A stretch of DNA of 34,611 bases from the NCBI GenBank assembly GCA_045646525.1, contig JAZRKX010000036.1:1-34611 (forward strand), in the 5' to 3' direction. The DNA comes from RGIG8748 sp045646525 (GTDB lineage: Bacteria > Bacillota > Clostridia > UMGS1810). Below, in pieces: positions 1-7,332 of this stretch. The notes beneath the pieces are model-generated. The model was not told the origin of the DNA. It ran no database searches and was given only the letters and a program-made list of their open reading frames with translations. Made by a program: the position numbers and the translations under genes. Every line of letters starts with the position of its first letter. Position 1 is the stretch's first letter.

Positions 1-245
1 GTGCCGTCTGCACTTTCAAATTCAAGATAAGGTACACCCTCAGAAGTTCTCTTGTACAAAGGCGCACCATTAACTCTAACAGTATAATTTGAAGCACTGT
101 CCTTTACGGTTCCGTCAGTAGCATAACTTGTCAAGTCCATGCTGAACTTGGGTGCGGGAGTAGCGGCAGAATCTGCCGAAACCACAAAAGGCACCATTGA
201 GATAATCATTACTGCAGTAACTAATAATGAAATTAACTTTTTCAT
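1..245 (-). CDS. Secreted protein, N-terminal part only (runs off window)
   Basis: The ATG at 245 follows a good ribosome binding site (TAGGAGGAA). The first ~24 residues form a typical signal peptide: MKK, then a hydrophobic stretch, then VVSADS with a likely cleavage after SA. About 81 residues are visible. After the signal the protein reads APKFSMDLTSYATDG and later YLEFESADG, which resembles the opening of a LamG/concanavalin-like or other secreted beta-sandwich domain, but too little is present to assign a family. The gene continues beyond the left edge. It is the nearest minus-strand gene downstream of the FAD oxidoreductase, but a 200-bp gap with its own promoter candidate suggests separate transcription. 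Confidence 0.75.
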   Translation of the reverse strand, partial: MKKLISLLVTAVMIISMVPFVVSADSAATPAPKFSMDLTSYATDGTVKDSASNYTVRVNGAPLYKRTSEGVPYLEFESADG

Positions 246-317
246 AAAAATTCCTCCTAAAACAATTTTTATTTTTTAATATCAAAGAATCAAAATGATT
301 CTTAGTAAACAAAAAGC

Positions 318-346
318 ATGTATGTATAAAAATCAGTTTTTGTCAA
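318..346 (-). promoter_or_regulatory. Candidate promoter of the left-edge secreted protein gene
   Basis: On the minus strand there is a consensus -35 TTGACA (341-346), a 17-nt spacer and a weak -10 ATACAT (318-323), about 75 nt upstream of the start codon. The -35 is perfect and the -10 is poor, so this is tentative. Confidence 0.4.
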
Positions 347-449
347 GCTAAAAAATGTTTTGCTTTGCCTATGGGTTATGTAAACTTATTTTTAACACCT
401 TTTTCAATTTCACACACCTCTCAATTTTTTAAATCTTATATGCTTAACA

Positions 450-2216
450 CTATTTTACATTAACCGAGAAAATCCTTACCTCGTCGCTTCCGTATGTAGA
501 CAGCGGTGTTAATTTTATTCCGCAGCATTTTTTATTAATTTCGCTCCGAACAACTCTTTGATGATTATCCTTAAGGGTTATCTGATCTATACACTTTTCA
601 TCTTCAGTTAAAAGTTCAATTTTAATATCTTTAACCAATGTTTCCGGTGTGTGAACCGCTTTTAAGGAAAGAGGTATATTAGCAATAACATCTCTTGTTA
701 CAATATAATTTCCTCCTCCGATTGTTTCTCTGTTTAAATCTGAGTCGAATACAATTTTAATCTCACTTATGTATTCCTCATTTTTGAATTTTATCTCAAT
801 ACAATCCCCTACCTTACCTTTCCAGCAGTTTTCATCATCGCCGATTTTTCTGTCAATACCATTTACTAATTTATCAGCATCCATTCCATTAGTGGTGACC
901 ATGGCATTATTGATAATGTCAGACATCTTCATTTTAAGACCCGGCAAATAACAATCTTCTTCCATAAGTGTTTGTTGCAACAAATTTAATTTGTTATCAT
1001 ATACCTCACGGGGAGAAAGTCCATATTCAACTGCTATTCCCGCTGCAGTTCCCACCGCCTGTCCCAGTGTTGCACAAGTTCCCATAACACGTGTTGCACT
1101 CAACGCACTATGAGTAACACTTATATTCCTACCGGCAAAAAACAGATTATCGATATTTTTAGAATATAAACTTCTGTACGGAATCCCAAAAGGAGATGGC
1201 GCATAATGATAAATGGTGGGCTCTTCCCGTGTGTGGATTCCTTCCGGATTATGGTCATCCATAGACCATCCCCCATACGCAACTATATCTTCAAACCTTC
1301 CTCCGCTTTCAACATCACATTGAGTCATAACATAATCACCTATGTATCTACGGCTTTCTCGTTTTCCGGGAAGATATCCAACCCAATCAAGTTCCCAATT
1401 ATCGGCATTACAGTTACCGCTGTTTTTTATATAATCCCAAATGCCATAAGCCAATGCCAAAAGTTCATCGCGTATATCCTCTGTATCTGTTATTGTATCA
1501 CAAGTACCCCCAACTTCTAAATACCAAAAATTTTCCACAGGATTTTCTAAACCTGTAAAACGATTTTCAAGTTCTTCAGGTGTGAATTTATATGCCCATT
1601 CAGGAGCAACAAAAGTTCGTTTTTCATTTGTTTCGCGGGCTTGTAAAAGACAACTGTGCCCCATCGTCTTACTGTCGGCAAGTTCGGGAGCAATACTTTC
1701 ACCATAGCGAGCACGTTCTTCTCGCCCCATAATATATTCCGCTCCTGTGAGAGGTGCCAATATACTATCTCCGGAGCAATCTGCAAAAACTGTTGCAGAA
1801 ACAGTATGAAATGTTTGTGTCGTTGTTTGCCATCCAACAACTTTTTTTATTTTATTGCCATCCATTTCACAATCATTGCATGTACAATTTAAAACAGCGT
1901 CTATGTTTTTCTCCTTTTTTATAAACTCAAACAGAACACTATCCCATATTGGATAACTTCTATATGGGTTTCTATATAAGTTTTCCAAACTGATTTCTTC
2001 CAAAATACCAGTTTCACGATTGTTATCACCACTAGCGCCGGACACCCACATTCTGATTTCACTTGATGCGTTGCCGCCAAACACTGGTCTGTCATGCATG
2101 ATAACAACTTTAAGTCCTCGGCGTGCAGCAGCAATTGCTGCGCACATACCTGCTAACCCTCCACCTATCACACAGAAATCACATTTATGGTTAATATTTT
2201 TAAGTTTATTATTCAT
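450..2216 (-). CDS. FAD-dependent oxidoreductase (FAD_oxidored type)
   Basis: The protein has 588 residues. A dinucleotide-binding motif lies near the N-terminus (CDFCVIGGGLAGMCAA, GxGxxG), followed by a basic second strand (RGLKVVIMHDRPVFGG), and a C-terminal FAD-site segment reads DNLFFAGRNISVTHSALSA. This matches the FAD_oxidored (PF12831-like) dehydrogenases, which act on sugar, amino-acid or aromatic substrates; the substrate cannot be read from the sequence. I chose the ATG at 2216 because GGAGAG lies 8 nt before it; an upstream TTG would have to be translated across that ribosome binding site. About 110 C-terminal residues beyond the FAD domain look beta-rich. It is divergent from a PocR-AraC regulator, its likely controller. 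Confidence 0.85.
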   Translation of the reverse strand: MNNKLKNINHKCDFCVIGGGLAGMCAAIAAARRGLKVVIMHDRPVFGGNASSEIRMWVSGASGDNNRETGILEEISLENLYRNPYRSYPIWDSVLFEFIKKEKNIDAVLNCTCNDCEMDGNKIKKVVGWQTTTQTFHTVSATVFADCSGDSILAPLTGAEYIMGREERARYGESIAPELADSKTMGHSCLLQARETNEKRTFVAPEWAYKFTPEELENRFTGLENPVENFWYLEVGGTCDTITDTEDIRDELLALAYGIWDYIKNSGNCNADNWELDWVGYLPGKRESRRYIGDYVMTQCDVESGGRFEDIVAYGGWSMDDHNPEGIHTREEPTIYHYAPSPFGIPYRSLYSKNIDNLFFAGRNISVTHSALSATRVMGTCATLGQAVGTAAGIAVEYGLSPREVYDNKLNLLQQTLMEEDCYLPGLKMKMSDIINNAMVTTNGMDADKLVNGIDRKIGDDENCWKGKVGDCIEIKFKNEEYISEIKIVFDSDLNRETIGGGNYIVTRDVIANIPLSLKAVHTPETLVKDIKIELLTEDEKCIDQITLKDNHQRVVRSEINKKCCGIKLTPLSTYGSDEVRIFSVNVK

Positions 2217-2364
2217 AACTAAAGCTCTCCATCGAAATGACAAAATTTTCTATCGAAATATTTTTATTGATTTTTTCTTAATTTTATTATATGATTAACG
2301 AAAGTAACTTTCCTTAAAATACAAGCAAAAAAACTTAAAAATCCTGAACTTAGAGAGGTGGATT

Positions 2365-3192
2365 ATGAAACAAGATATTTTAAATTATATTAAATTTTTA
2401 AGCAGTGAGTATGGTATAAGCATTAGCATTCACAATGGACTGAAAACCACAACTAATGTTATAAATAGTCTCACTCCTTACAACATACACCGTAATCCAT
2501 ACTGCTTATTTATTACATCTGATTATGACAGGCATAAAAACTGTATGGAGTTTCAAAAACGCATAAGAAAACAGTGTGAAAAAAATGCTTTTTGTGCAAC
2601 ATGTATGTGTGGTGTAAAGCAATATATAATACCTATTACATATGATATTGAATTATTAGGATTTATCTGTGTTGGCGGTTATAAAGACAATCTCAAACTT
2701 GCAGCAGATTATGCGGAGGAAAACGGCATTTCTTCAAAAAAAATTATAGAAAAATACAATAAACATCTAAAGGATGAAACCCCGGATATCAATATGATAC
2801 AAACTCTCACAAAGCCTTTATGTGCAATGCTTGCTATACTATTTAAACAAACTCCCAATCACGACTATAAAACCGAGGATAATTTATATCTTCAGATTCT
2901 TTCTGTCATACATGCAAAAGCATATAAAAAATTAACCATAAGCGATATTGCACAAGCCTGTTATTGCAGCGAATCTTTTGTCAGCCGAGTATTCAAAAAA
3001 AATACAGGTAAAACTGTTAGCAACTATATAACCTACTTGCGTATGAAAAAAGCCATAAAGCTTTTAGAAGAAACTGATTTAAGTATAACCGACATCGCAT
3101 ATGAATGTGGCTTCAACGACAGTAACTATTTTATATATTCTTTTAATAAGTTTTATGGAGTTTCACCTAATAAATATCGAAAGCAACTTTGA
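2365..3192 (+). CDS. PocR-domain AraC-family transcriptional regulator
   Basis: The protein has 275 residues. Residues ~1-150 look like a PocR sensory domain: a Cys-rich segment (ENAFCATCMCGVKQYIIPI) is followed by LLGFICVGGYKDN. Residues ~175-275 form a double helix-turn-helix AraC domain (KLTISDIAQACYCSESFVSR, then SITDIAYECGFNDSNYFI and the terminal FYGVSPNKYR). PocR domains sense small organic ligands such as diols or hydrocarbon derivatives; the ligand here is unknown. AGAGGTGG lies just before the ATG. It is transcribed away from the FAD oxidoreductase with a ~150-bp shared intergenic region, so it probably activates that gene. A short palindrome, GAAAGTAACTTTC (2300-2312), sits between them and is a possible binding site. 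Confidence 0.88.
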   Translation: MKQDILNYIKFLSSEYGISISIHNGLKTTTNVINSLTPYNIHRNPYCLFITSDYDRHKNCMEFQKRIRKQCEKNAFCATCMCGVKQYIIPITYDIELLGFICVGGYKDNLKLAADYAEENGISSKKIIEKYNKHLKDETPDINMIQTLTKPLCAMLAILFKQTPNHDYKTEDNLYLQILSVIHAKAYKKLTISDIAQACYCSESFVSRVFKKNTGKTVSNYITYLRMKKAIKLLEETDLSITDIAYECGFNDSNYFIYSFNKFYGVSPNKYRKQL

Positions 3193-3208
3193 TATGTTTA
3201 AATATAAC

Positions 3209-3240
3209 AAATCCACTCTCTGCTGATTGAGGGTGGATTT
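3209..3240 (+). terminator. Hairpin terminator after the AraC gene
   Basis: A 12-bp stem, AAATCCACTCTC (3209-3220) with GAGGGTGGATTT (3229-3240), contains one G-U pair and has an 8-nt loop. It starts 16 bp after the stop codon. The T-run is short. Between here and the recombinase remnant at 3540 I see no gene; that stretch holds the promoter and palindrome listed next. Confidence 0.6.
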
Positions 3241-3459
3241 GTGCTATGAAACTATATGTCTATCTATTTGTAAATGCAGCTATTGTATGAGTTTGCTTTG
3301 ACATATTCACCTTGTGTTGACTGCTCAATATCAGTAGCCGGATTGCAACCAGTTATATTAAACATCAAGCATAGCGATAGTATTAAACTGTATAATTTTT
3401 TCATTGGTCTATTTGTTATGTGCAAATTTTATGATTTTGTTCTATTTATCTCTGAAACA

Positions 3460-3488
3460 TTGACCTTTATGTATTTTCGTGGTATAAT
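3460..3488 (+). promoter_or_regulatory. Strong promoter pointing at the recombinase remnant (remnant switch)
   Basis: TTGACC (3460-3465), a 17-nt spacer and a perfect TATAAT (3483-3488) on the plus strand. No coding sequence lies downstream in this direction: transcription would run into the palindrome at 3514-3535 and then antisense through the recombinase remnant. Its context (CATTGAC at the -35, GTGG-TATAATTTATTC at the -10) resembles the promoter of the 20.8-kb switch (CATTGAC, GTGC-TATATTTATTC), which points the opposite way relative to its recombinase. Confidence 0.7.
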
Positions 3489-3513
3489 TTATTCAAATAT
3501 TTTAATGATTTTG

Positions 3514-3535
3514 CCACATAATGCTGATTATGTGG
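3514..3535. promoter_or_regulatory. Palindromic recombination-site-like element (dif-like arms) beside the recombinase remnant
   Basis: Perfect 9-bp arms, CCACATAAT and ATTATGTGG, flank a 4-bp core, GCTG. A T6 run follows at once, so it could also act as an intrinsic terminator for plus-strand transcripts. It lies 4 bp from the stop codon of the recombinase remnant, much as the similar palindrome at 20989-21011 lies 8 bp from the intact recombinase. The ATTATGT arms resemble Xer/dif half-sites. No convincing partner site is visible on the left. Confidence 0.6.
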
Positions 3536-3539
3536 TTTT

Positions 3540-3756
3540 TTAATTTTGCATACGCACGAGTCCCATTCTTTGCATTTGCCTGCGGTGGGTTGAGCCATTT
3601 TCTATGGTATAGATTCTGGTCGTATTTACATTACCGTGGCCAATTTGAAAATGCAGTGATGTCACGGATATATTTTTCGATAGTGACAGAGCATTTTTCT
3701 TCTTCAATTAAATAATTTTTGTAGCCTTCAATAGTGCGTTTAGTAATTTCATTCAT
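3540..3756 (-). pseudogene. Tyrosine recombinase, internally deleted remnant
   Basis: From the ATG at 3756 (ribosome binding site AAGGAG) the first 43 codons read MNEITKRTIEGYKNYLIEEE and on to TIEKYIRDITAF, closely matching the N-terminus of the intact recombinase at 21020-21859. The frame then hits a stop. In another frame the sequence continues HGNVNTTRIYTIENGSTHRR to a stop at 3540, matching the C-terminus of the same protein, including the catalytic His and Tyr region. About 200 residues of the catalytic core are missing, so it cannot be functional. It is a decayed paralogue that keeps its adjacent palindrome and promoter. Confidence 0.85.
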
Positions 3757-3849
3757 GTTTCAACAACTCCTTCTCAATTATTATATACCAGACTTAATTT
3801 GGAATACACTTTTGAAAATTTGTTGTCAATGTTTCAGCTCATTTGAATA

Positions 3850-4071
3850 TTAAAAGGCGATTGTAATTTCGTTATCCGAAATACAATCGCCTTCATCGTG
3901 CATTTTCTTTGCTACAAGCAGTGCGTTCTTGACATAAAGTGTATTAAGTTGTTCTCGTATGGTCTTGGCGTCAACTTTCTGGTCCACTAACCTGAATACT
4001 TGTGAAAACACAGCACTTTCTATTCCGTATTTGTCCCCATACATAATATCTTCTAATGTGTACTGTGCCAT
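3850..4071 (-). CDS. Small hypothetical protein (73 aa)
   Basis: The ATG at 4071 has a strong ribosome binding site (AAGGGGGTG) 6 nt upstream; a start 12 codons earlier would have to cross it. The protein (MAQYTLEDIMYGDKYGIESA and on) is probably mostly helical, with no signal peptide, membrane segment or cysteine-pair motif. I do not recognise the family. The last codons form the terminator hairpin described separately, a compact arrangement typical of a self-contained small gene. It lies in the accessory region between the recombinase remnant and the SIR2 remnant. Confidence 0.55.
   Translation of the reverse strand: MAQYTLEDIMYGDKYGIESAVFSQVFRLVDQKVDAKTIREQLNTLYVKNALLVAKKMHDEGDCISDNEITIAF
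3856..3891 (-). terminator. Terminator overlapping the end of the 73-aa gene
   Basis: On the minus strand GGCGATTGT... pairs with ...ACAATCGCC (15-16 bp with one bulged base, 5-nt loop) and is followed by TTTTAAT. The final sense codons lie inside the hairpin, with the stop immediately after the stem. Confidence 0.75.
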
Positions 4072-4172
4072 TCGTGTCACCCCCTTTGGCAACACAAACA
4101 GTATCACAAGAAAGGTAACAAGTCAACGAAGGAATACATCATTCGAAAACATTTAACACCATACATATAAAA

Positions 4173-4769
4173 TCATTCCGTATTCCCTTTAATTGTTTTT
4201 AAAATATCAGGAATTTCCTCATACTCGTCGAACCAGATAATATTTACTCCCAACTCTTTAAAGAAAGACTCTTGTAATGCTTCGTTAACTTTTTCAAAGC
4301 TTTTTATAGCATCATTATTCTCTGAATCTATGTTGAATCTTTTCATTATAGCGAAATGCTTACATCGTTCTTGTTCTTCTGCTCTTTTTTGAGCAGCAAT
4401 TTCTAACAATCTCCTCATATTAGGATCTGTCATAGATAAACCTATAAATACACAAGTATTATTAATCATATAATTCAACTGACTAATGTTGGCCCAATTA
4501 TATGGTTCCAACATCAATTTGTGATATCCTTCTTCTGAAAAAACCAATAAAGACTTTGCTAAGTTGTCATATTCTTTTTTCTCTTGCGGAAGAAAACCAT
4601 GCACATGATATATTCCTAATTCACCAATTTCTGGTATCATCCCTTCCCCGTATATTGATTGATATTTTACACGTAATCTTTTTAGTGTTTTCTCTACTAA
4701 ATCATCAAAATTATAATTTATGATTGCTCTTATACCAAATTTACCCCTATTAGGAACACATATGTAACC
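4173..4769 (-). pseudogene. SIR2-like NAD-dependent domain protein, 5'-truncated
   Basis: The frame is open from just after a TGA at 4770-4772 to the stop at 4173, without a proper start at its beginning. The translation opens GYICVPNRGKFGIRAIINYN, then FDDLVEKTLKR, then GELGIYHVHGFLP, then CVFIGLSMTDPNMRRLL. These are characteristic of the second half of SIR2_2 (PF13289-like) domains found in antiphage NADases. The N-terminal half with the first NAD-binding segment is absent. An internal ATG at 4640 would give 155 residues but lacks the NYNFDD motif. The likely reading is a decayed defence gene left in a mobile region; an edge of an insertion or deletion near 4770 would explain the cut. Confidence 0.75.
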
Positions 4770-4832
4770 TCATTTCTTATGTTACTAATTAGTTATAAAA
4801 AAATTAAATATTTATTTAAAGATAGTTCATTT

Positions 4833-5705
4833 TCAATTACCTTTACTTTCCTCAATCCCATCAATTAAATCTGTCACAACTTTATTAAGTTCAGTTGCGT
4901 TTTTGGAGGTTATAACAGGATCACCTGTTTCTTGTTCGATTTCCTTACGGGCATTGCCGGCAACGGATCCGCCTCGTTTTGCAATTTTCATATTCTCATC
5001 AAATGAGGTAGGTTGCTCTCTTTTAGAGATTTCAGTCGTAGTTGCTTCGGCAAGCATGTTAAGTACAAGTTCCAAGTCAGACATATTATCTCGCAAGTTT
5101 TCTTTGGTAAGTCCTTTAAGATTCTTATATTTCCTTGTAGTCATTCCTGACCATGCTTTGGATATCTCATCGGTGAGGATGGCATATTCACGACCTTTTT
5201 CAACACCGCGCTTGTCCCATTCGTCAGTTAATGCATTTCGTACACGAATTGATAAGAGTCTTTGATGAATCCATTCTTCGCTGTAACCCTTTTTTTGATA
5301 GGTTTCGAGTGCTCTGTCGATAGCAAGTTCGGGATCGATAGTTTCTTCAATTCTTTCTCTGCCGACCTGTGCAAGCCACATCTTAAATGGCTCGGCTTTT
5401 GGCGAAGGAATAGACTGAATAATGCGAAGAAGTTGTTCTGTATCAGCGACATCAGTAAGTCTTTTCTTGCCATCGGATGCTGTCATTTTCAACTGCTGAC
5501 AATTTGTCAGCAGTTGATCTGCACCTTCAGCCTTTAGACGCTCTTTAAGCTTCGCCCAATAGTTACTTGCACCACGTTGCGTTGATTGTTCTGTCAATAC
5601 ACCAACTACATCCACGACAGAGAAATACCATTCTTCTGTTTCTTCGTTCCATGCAGTCCTGATTTTTTTATCTTCAAATATTTGTATCTTATCGTTATTG
5701 TCCAT
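4833..5705 (-). CDS. BRO-N domain protein (phage antirepressor-like)
   Basis: The protein has 290 residues from the ATG at 5705, which follows GGAGG at good spacing; an upstream start would have to be translated across that site. Residues ~5-110 match the BRO-N/antirepressor domain: IQIFEDKKIRTAWNEETEEW, then YFSVVDVVGVLTE, then SNYWAKLKERL and the final PKAEPFKMWLAQVGRERIEE. The C-terminal part is charged and helical (YQKKGYSEEWIHQRLLSIRV). Such proteins occur in prophages and integrative elements; some are related to damage-inducible DinD. The role here is unproven. It lies between mobile-element remnants. Confidence 0.8.
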   Translation of the reverse strand: MDNNDKIQIFEDKKIRTAWNEETEEWYFSVVDVVGVLTEQSTQRGASNYWAKLKERLKAEGADQLLTNCQQLKMTASDGKKRLTDVADTEQLLRIIQSIPSPKAEPFKMWLAQVGRERIEETIDPELAIDRALETYQKKGYSEEWIHQRLLSIRVRNALTDEWDKRGVEKGREYAILTDEISKAWSGMTTRKYKNLKGLTKENLRDNMSDLELVLNMLAEATTTEISKREQPTSFDENMKIAKRGGSVAGNARKEIEQETGDPVITSKNATELNKVVTDLIDGIEESKGN

Positions 5706-5786
5706 AGTTAAACCTCCGATAACTTCTTGAACATATTTTAACATATTTTCCGACAAATTTCAATAATTTTGAGAATAAAACCTTGA

Positions 5787-6017
5787 TCACAAAAGACAAT
5801 CATCATCGTAGTTCTTTTCTTCTTTTAAGAAAGGATATTGTATTGCACCATTGATTTTTTTTACCTCCTCAATGCAACTTTTATGGAGTGTGTCAGCGTT
5901 TTCATAATTGATTCTAAATTGTTTAATCAACAACCAAAATATTTTTGAAGTTTCAACTGCTTGTTTGAACATTAATCGTGCAGTACGATTCTCAAATTTT
6001 TTCATCATCCCAGCCAA
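5787..6017 (-). CDS. Unrecognised small protein, probably a fragment (76 aa)
   Basis: The frame starts at TTG (6017), but the same frame stays open ~20 codons upstream (EEYINQTIRDNLAG before the listed start) without an ATG and without a good ribosome binding site. This suggests the 5' end of a longer gene was lost. The visible protein (KKFENRTARLMFKQAVETSK, then IFWLLIKQFRINYENAD) is probably helical. I do not recognise the family; the neighbourhood suggests an accessory protein of a conjugative or integrative element. Confidence 0.4.
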   Translation of the reverse strand: MAGMMKKFENRTARLMFKQAVETSKIFWLLIKQFRINYENADTLHKSCIEEVKKINGAIQYPFLKEEKNYDDDCLL

Positions 6018-6138
6018 ATTATCTCTGATGGTTTGATTAATATATTCTTCATTATTTTTGTTATGTAAGTATAGATTATCTAAGTATTATTTGCAGTCCA
6101 TCCTGACACTACCTCAGTCAAATTTGACCACCATATTT

Positions 6139-6441
6139 TTAGCCTGTTCCGTAAACCTTATTTGTAAATTTATAGAGATTCGATGTAGAAGAACCATTTT
6201 TCCTTTTTCGATTTATTTTTTTGAGATAACCCTTGTCCACAAGTTCAGGAATTGCTCTTTTAACTGTACTTAAACTAATGTCTATATCTTTGGATATTGT
6301 ATTAAGAGAAGGGTAACAAACATCTTGATTTCCTGCTCTCATAAGCAGATAACACAGTATGCGATATTCCTTATCTGAAATGTTTTTATCTGTGATAAGT
6401 TTATTTAGTATGTTTGTAAAATTGCTATTTAATTTTGGCAT
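6139..6441 (-). CDS. Winged-helix DNA-binding protein (HTH_36-like)
   Basis: The 100-residue protein starts at an ATG with GGAGG 7 nt upstream. The core reads ISDKEYRILCYLLMRAGNQD, then CYPSLNTISKDIDISLSTVK, then RAIPELVDKGYLKKINRKRK, the classic HTH_36 pattern seen in replication initiators and accessory regulators of plasmids and integrative elements. It is short for a replication initiator, so it may be a stand-alone regulator or the N-terminal part of one. It lies in the accessory block ending at the tRNA-Leu scar. Confidence 0.7.
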   Translation of the reverse strand: MPKLNSNFTNILNKLITDKNISDKEYRILCYLLMRAGNQDVCYPSLNTISKDIDISLSTVKRAIPELVDKGYLKKINRKRKNGSSTSNLYKFTNKVYGTG

Positions 6442-6560
6442 TGTATTTCCTCCGTTTCTGTAATAAAAAAAGCCGCATCATTTCGATACGACTGATTTGG
6501 TTTAATTTTAATTCTATTTCATTTTCAATTTCATACTACCAATTCCATAGAATGAAATTT

Positions 6561-6618
6561 GCATAAAAAATTAGAGATTTTTAAAACTACTATCATCCTG
6601 AAATCCCTAATTTTATGC
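6561..6618. repeat. Imperfect inverted repeat beside the tRNA-Leu fragment
   Basis: Arms of 18-20 nt (6561-6580, starting GCATAAAAAATTAG; and 6601-6618, ending CTAATTTTATGC) flank a 20-nt spacer, with one mismatch and a 2-nt length difference. It lies 40 bp before the tRNA fragment and may be a terminator or an integration end. Confidence 0.5.
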
Positions 6619-6660
6619 GGTTTTTCATTTTTCACCGAGGGGGCGGGACCATCAGGCCCA

Positions 6661-6705
6661 TGTGCTCGCAAGAGCATAGGAGTTCAAGTCTCCTCGCCCG
6701 CACCA
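6661..6705 (+). pseudogene. 3' fragment of a tRNA-Leu (probable integration scar / att site)
   Basis: The sequence shows a long variable arm (TGCTC-GCAA-GAGCA, 6663-6676), a perfect T arm (AGGAG, loop TTCAAGT, CTCCT; 6678-6694), the 3' acceptor strand CGCCCGC, and A plus CCA (6702-6705). The 5' acceptor strand (expected GCGGGCG), D arm and anticodon arm are absent. A class-II variable arm with this acceptor fits tRNA-Leu. A 3' tRNA half is the usual product of integration at a tRNA gene; the intact gene would then lie at the other end of the element, outside this window. Confidence 0.7.
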
Positions 6706-6710
6706 CCGAA

Positions 6711-6743
6711 AAAAGTACAGTTATCAATGATAGCTGTACTTTT
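6711..6743 (+). terminator. Terminator after the tRNA-Leu fragment
   Basis: AAAAGTACAG (6711-6720) pairs with CTGTACTTTT (6734-6743), followed by TATAATA. It is probably the original tRNA terminator, retained with the scar. Confidence 0.65.
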
Positions 6744-6787
6744 TATAATAAGGACATGTGTAAAAATAAAATACTTTTTAATAAAAT

Positions 6788-6988
6788 TTATTTTGTCCTT
6801 AAATTTTGACTTATTATTGAGTACCTAATCAATGAAATATAAGGAGTACGATTGCTACATTCAATTGTGTCCCACATTCCAAAAATTTCAATATCTTTCT
6901 CCGTATTCCTTAATCTAATCCACACTGGCTTTGATTTATCCCTCATATATTGCCATATTTCATCATCCACGATAGTTGAAATATGCAA
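6788..6988 (-). CDS. Hypothetical protein fragment (66 aa)
   Basis: The frame reads DDEIWQYMRDKSKPVWIRLR, then EIFGMWDTIECSNRTPYISL. Composition is protein-like, but there is no convincing ribosome binding site before the ATG and the frame stays open upstream (NHIRTFLRAL). It may be the 3' part of a lost gene, next to the tRNA scar. No family recognised. Confidence 0.3.
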   Translation of the reverse strand: MHISTIVDDEIWQYMRDKSKPVWIRLRNTEKDIEIFGMWDTIECSNRTPYISLIRYSIISQNLRTK

Positions 6989-7194
6989 CGCTCTTAAAAA
7001 CGTTCGAATGTGATTGCTGTTGCAAAATATACCACATAAGTAAGCGATGAAAGTGATGATACCCCTGCCTCTAAAATCGATTTTGAGTGCTAGTTACAGC
7101 GATTGAGACAGGGGTTTGAGCAGCAAACTATGTTGGGTAATGTAGTTGGCTTTATTCATTAAGTACAGCATATAAAGCCTAATTTAAAGGTTAT

Positions 7195-7294
7195 AATAGT
7201 ATTAAATCACACCATCAAATATTGAAAAGCTGTTTGGTTTAATACTATTGACTTATTTCTAAAAATAGTATATAATATACTAAACTACACCATC
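7195..7294 (+). promoter_or_regulatory. Promoter and repeat-rich control region of the abiE pair
   Basis: The promoter is TTGACT (7248-7253), a 17-nt spacer, then TATAAT (7271-7276). A 12-bp perfect inverted repeat, AATAGTATTAAA (7195-7206) and TTTAATACTATT (7238-7249), ends at the -35. A direct repeat containing ACACCATC occurs at ~7209-7216 and ~7287-7294, one copy upstream and one downstream of the promoter. AbiEi antitoxins are known to repress their own operon by binding repeats of this kind. The rest of 6989-7194 holds a 7+3-bp inverted repeat (ACCCCTG...CAGGGGT, ~7060-7110) and no gene. Confidence 0.7.
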
Positions 7295-7332
7295 GACGAT
7301 AAATTGGTGTGCACTTTGATAGAGGTGACGAA

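Noticed and set aside
3241..3300. Possible left partner site of the remnant switch around a CAGC at ~3276
   Set aside because: The flanking bases do not match the CAACATAAT/ATTATGTTG arms well enough to call a site.
7030..7040. CCACATAAG as a further recombination half-site
   Set aside because: No second arm follows at the expected spacing, and no recombinase sequence is nearby.
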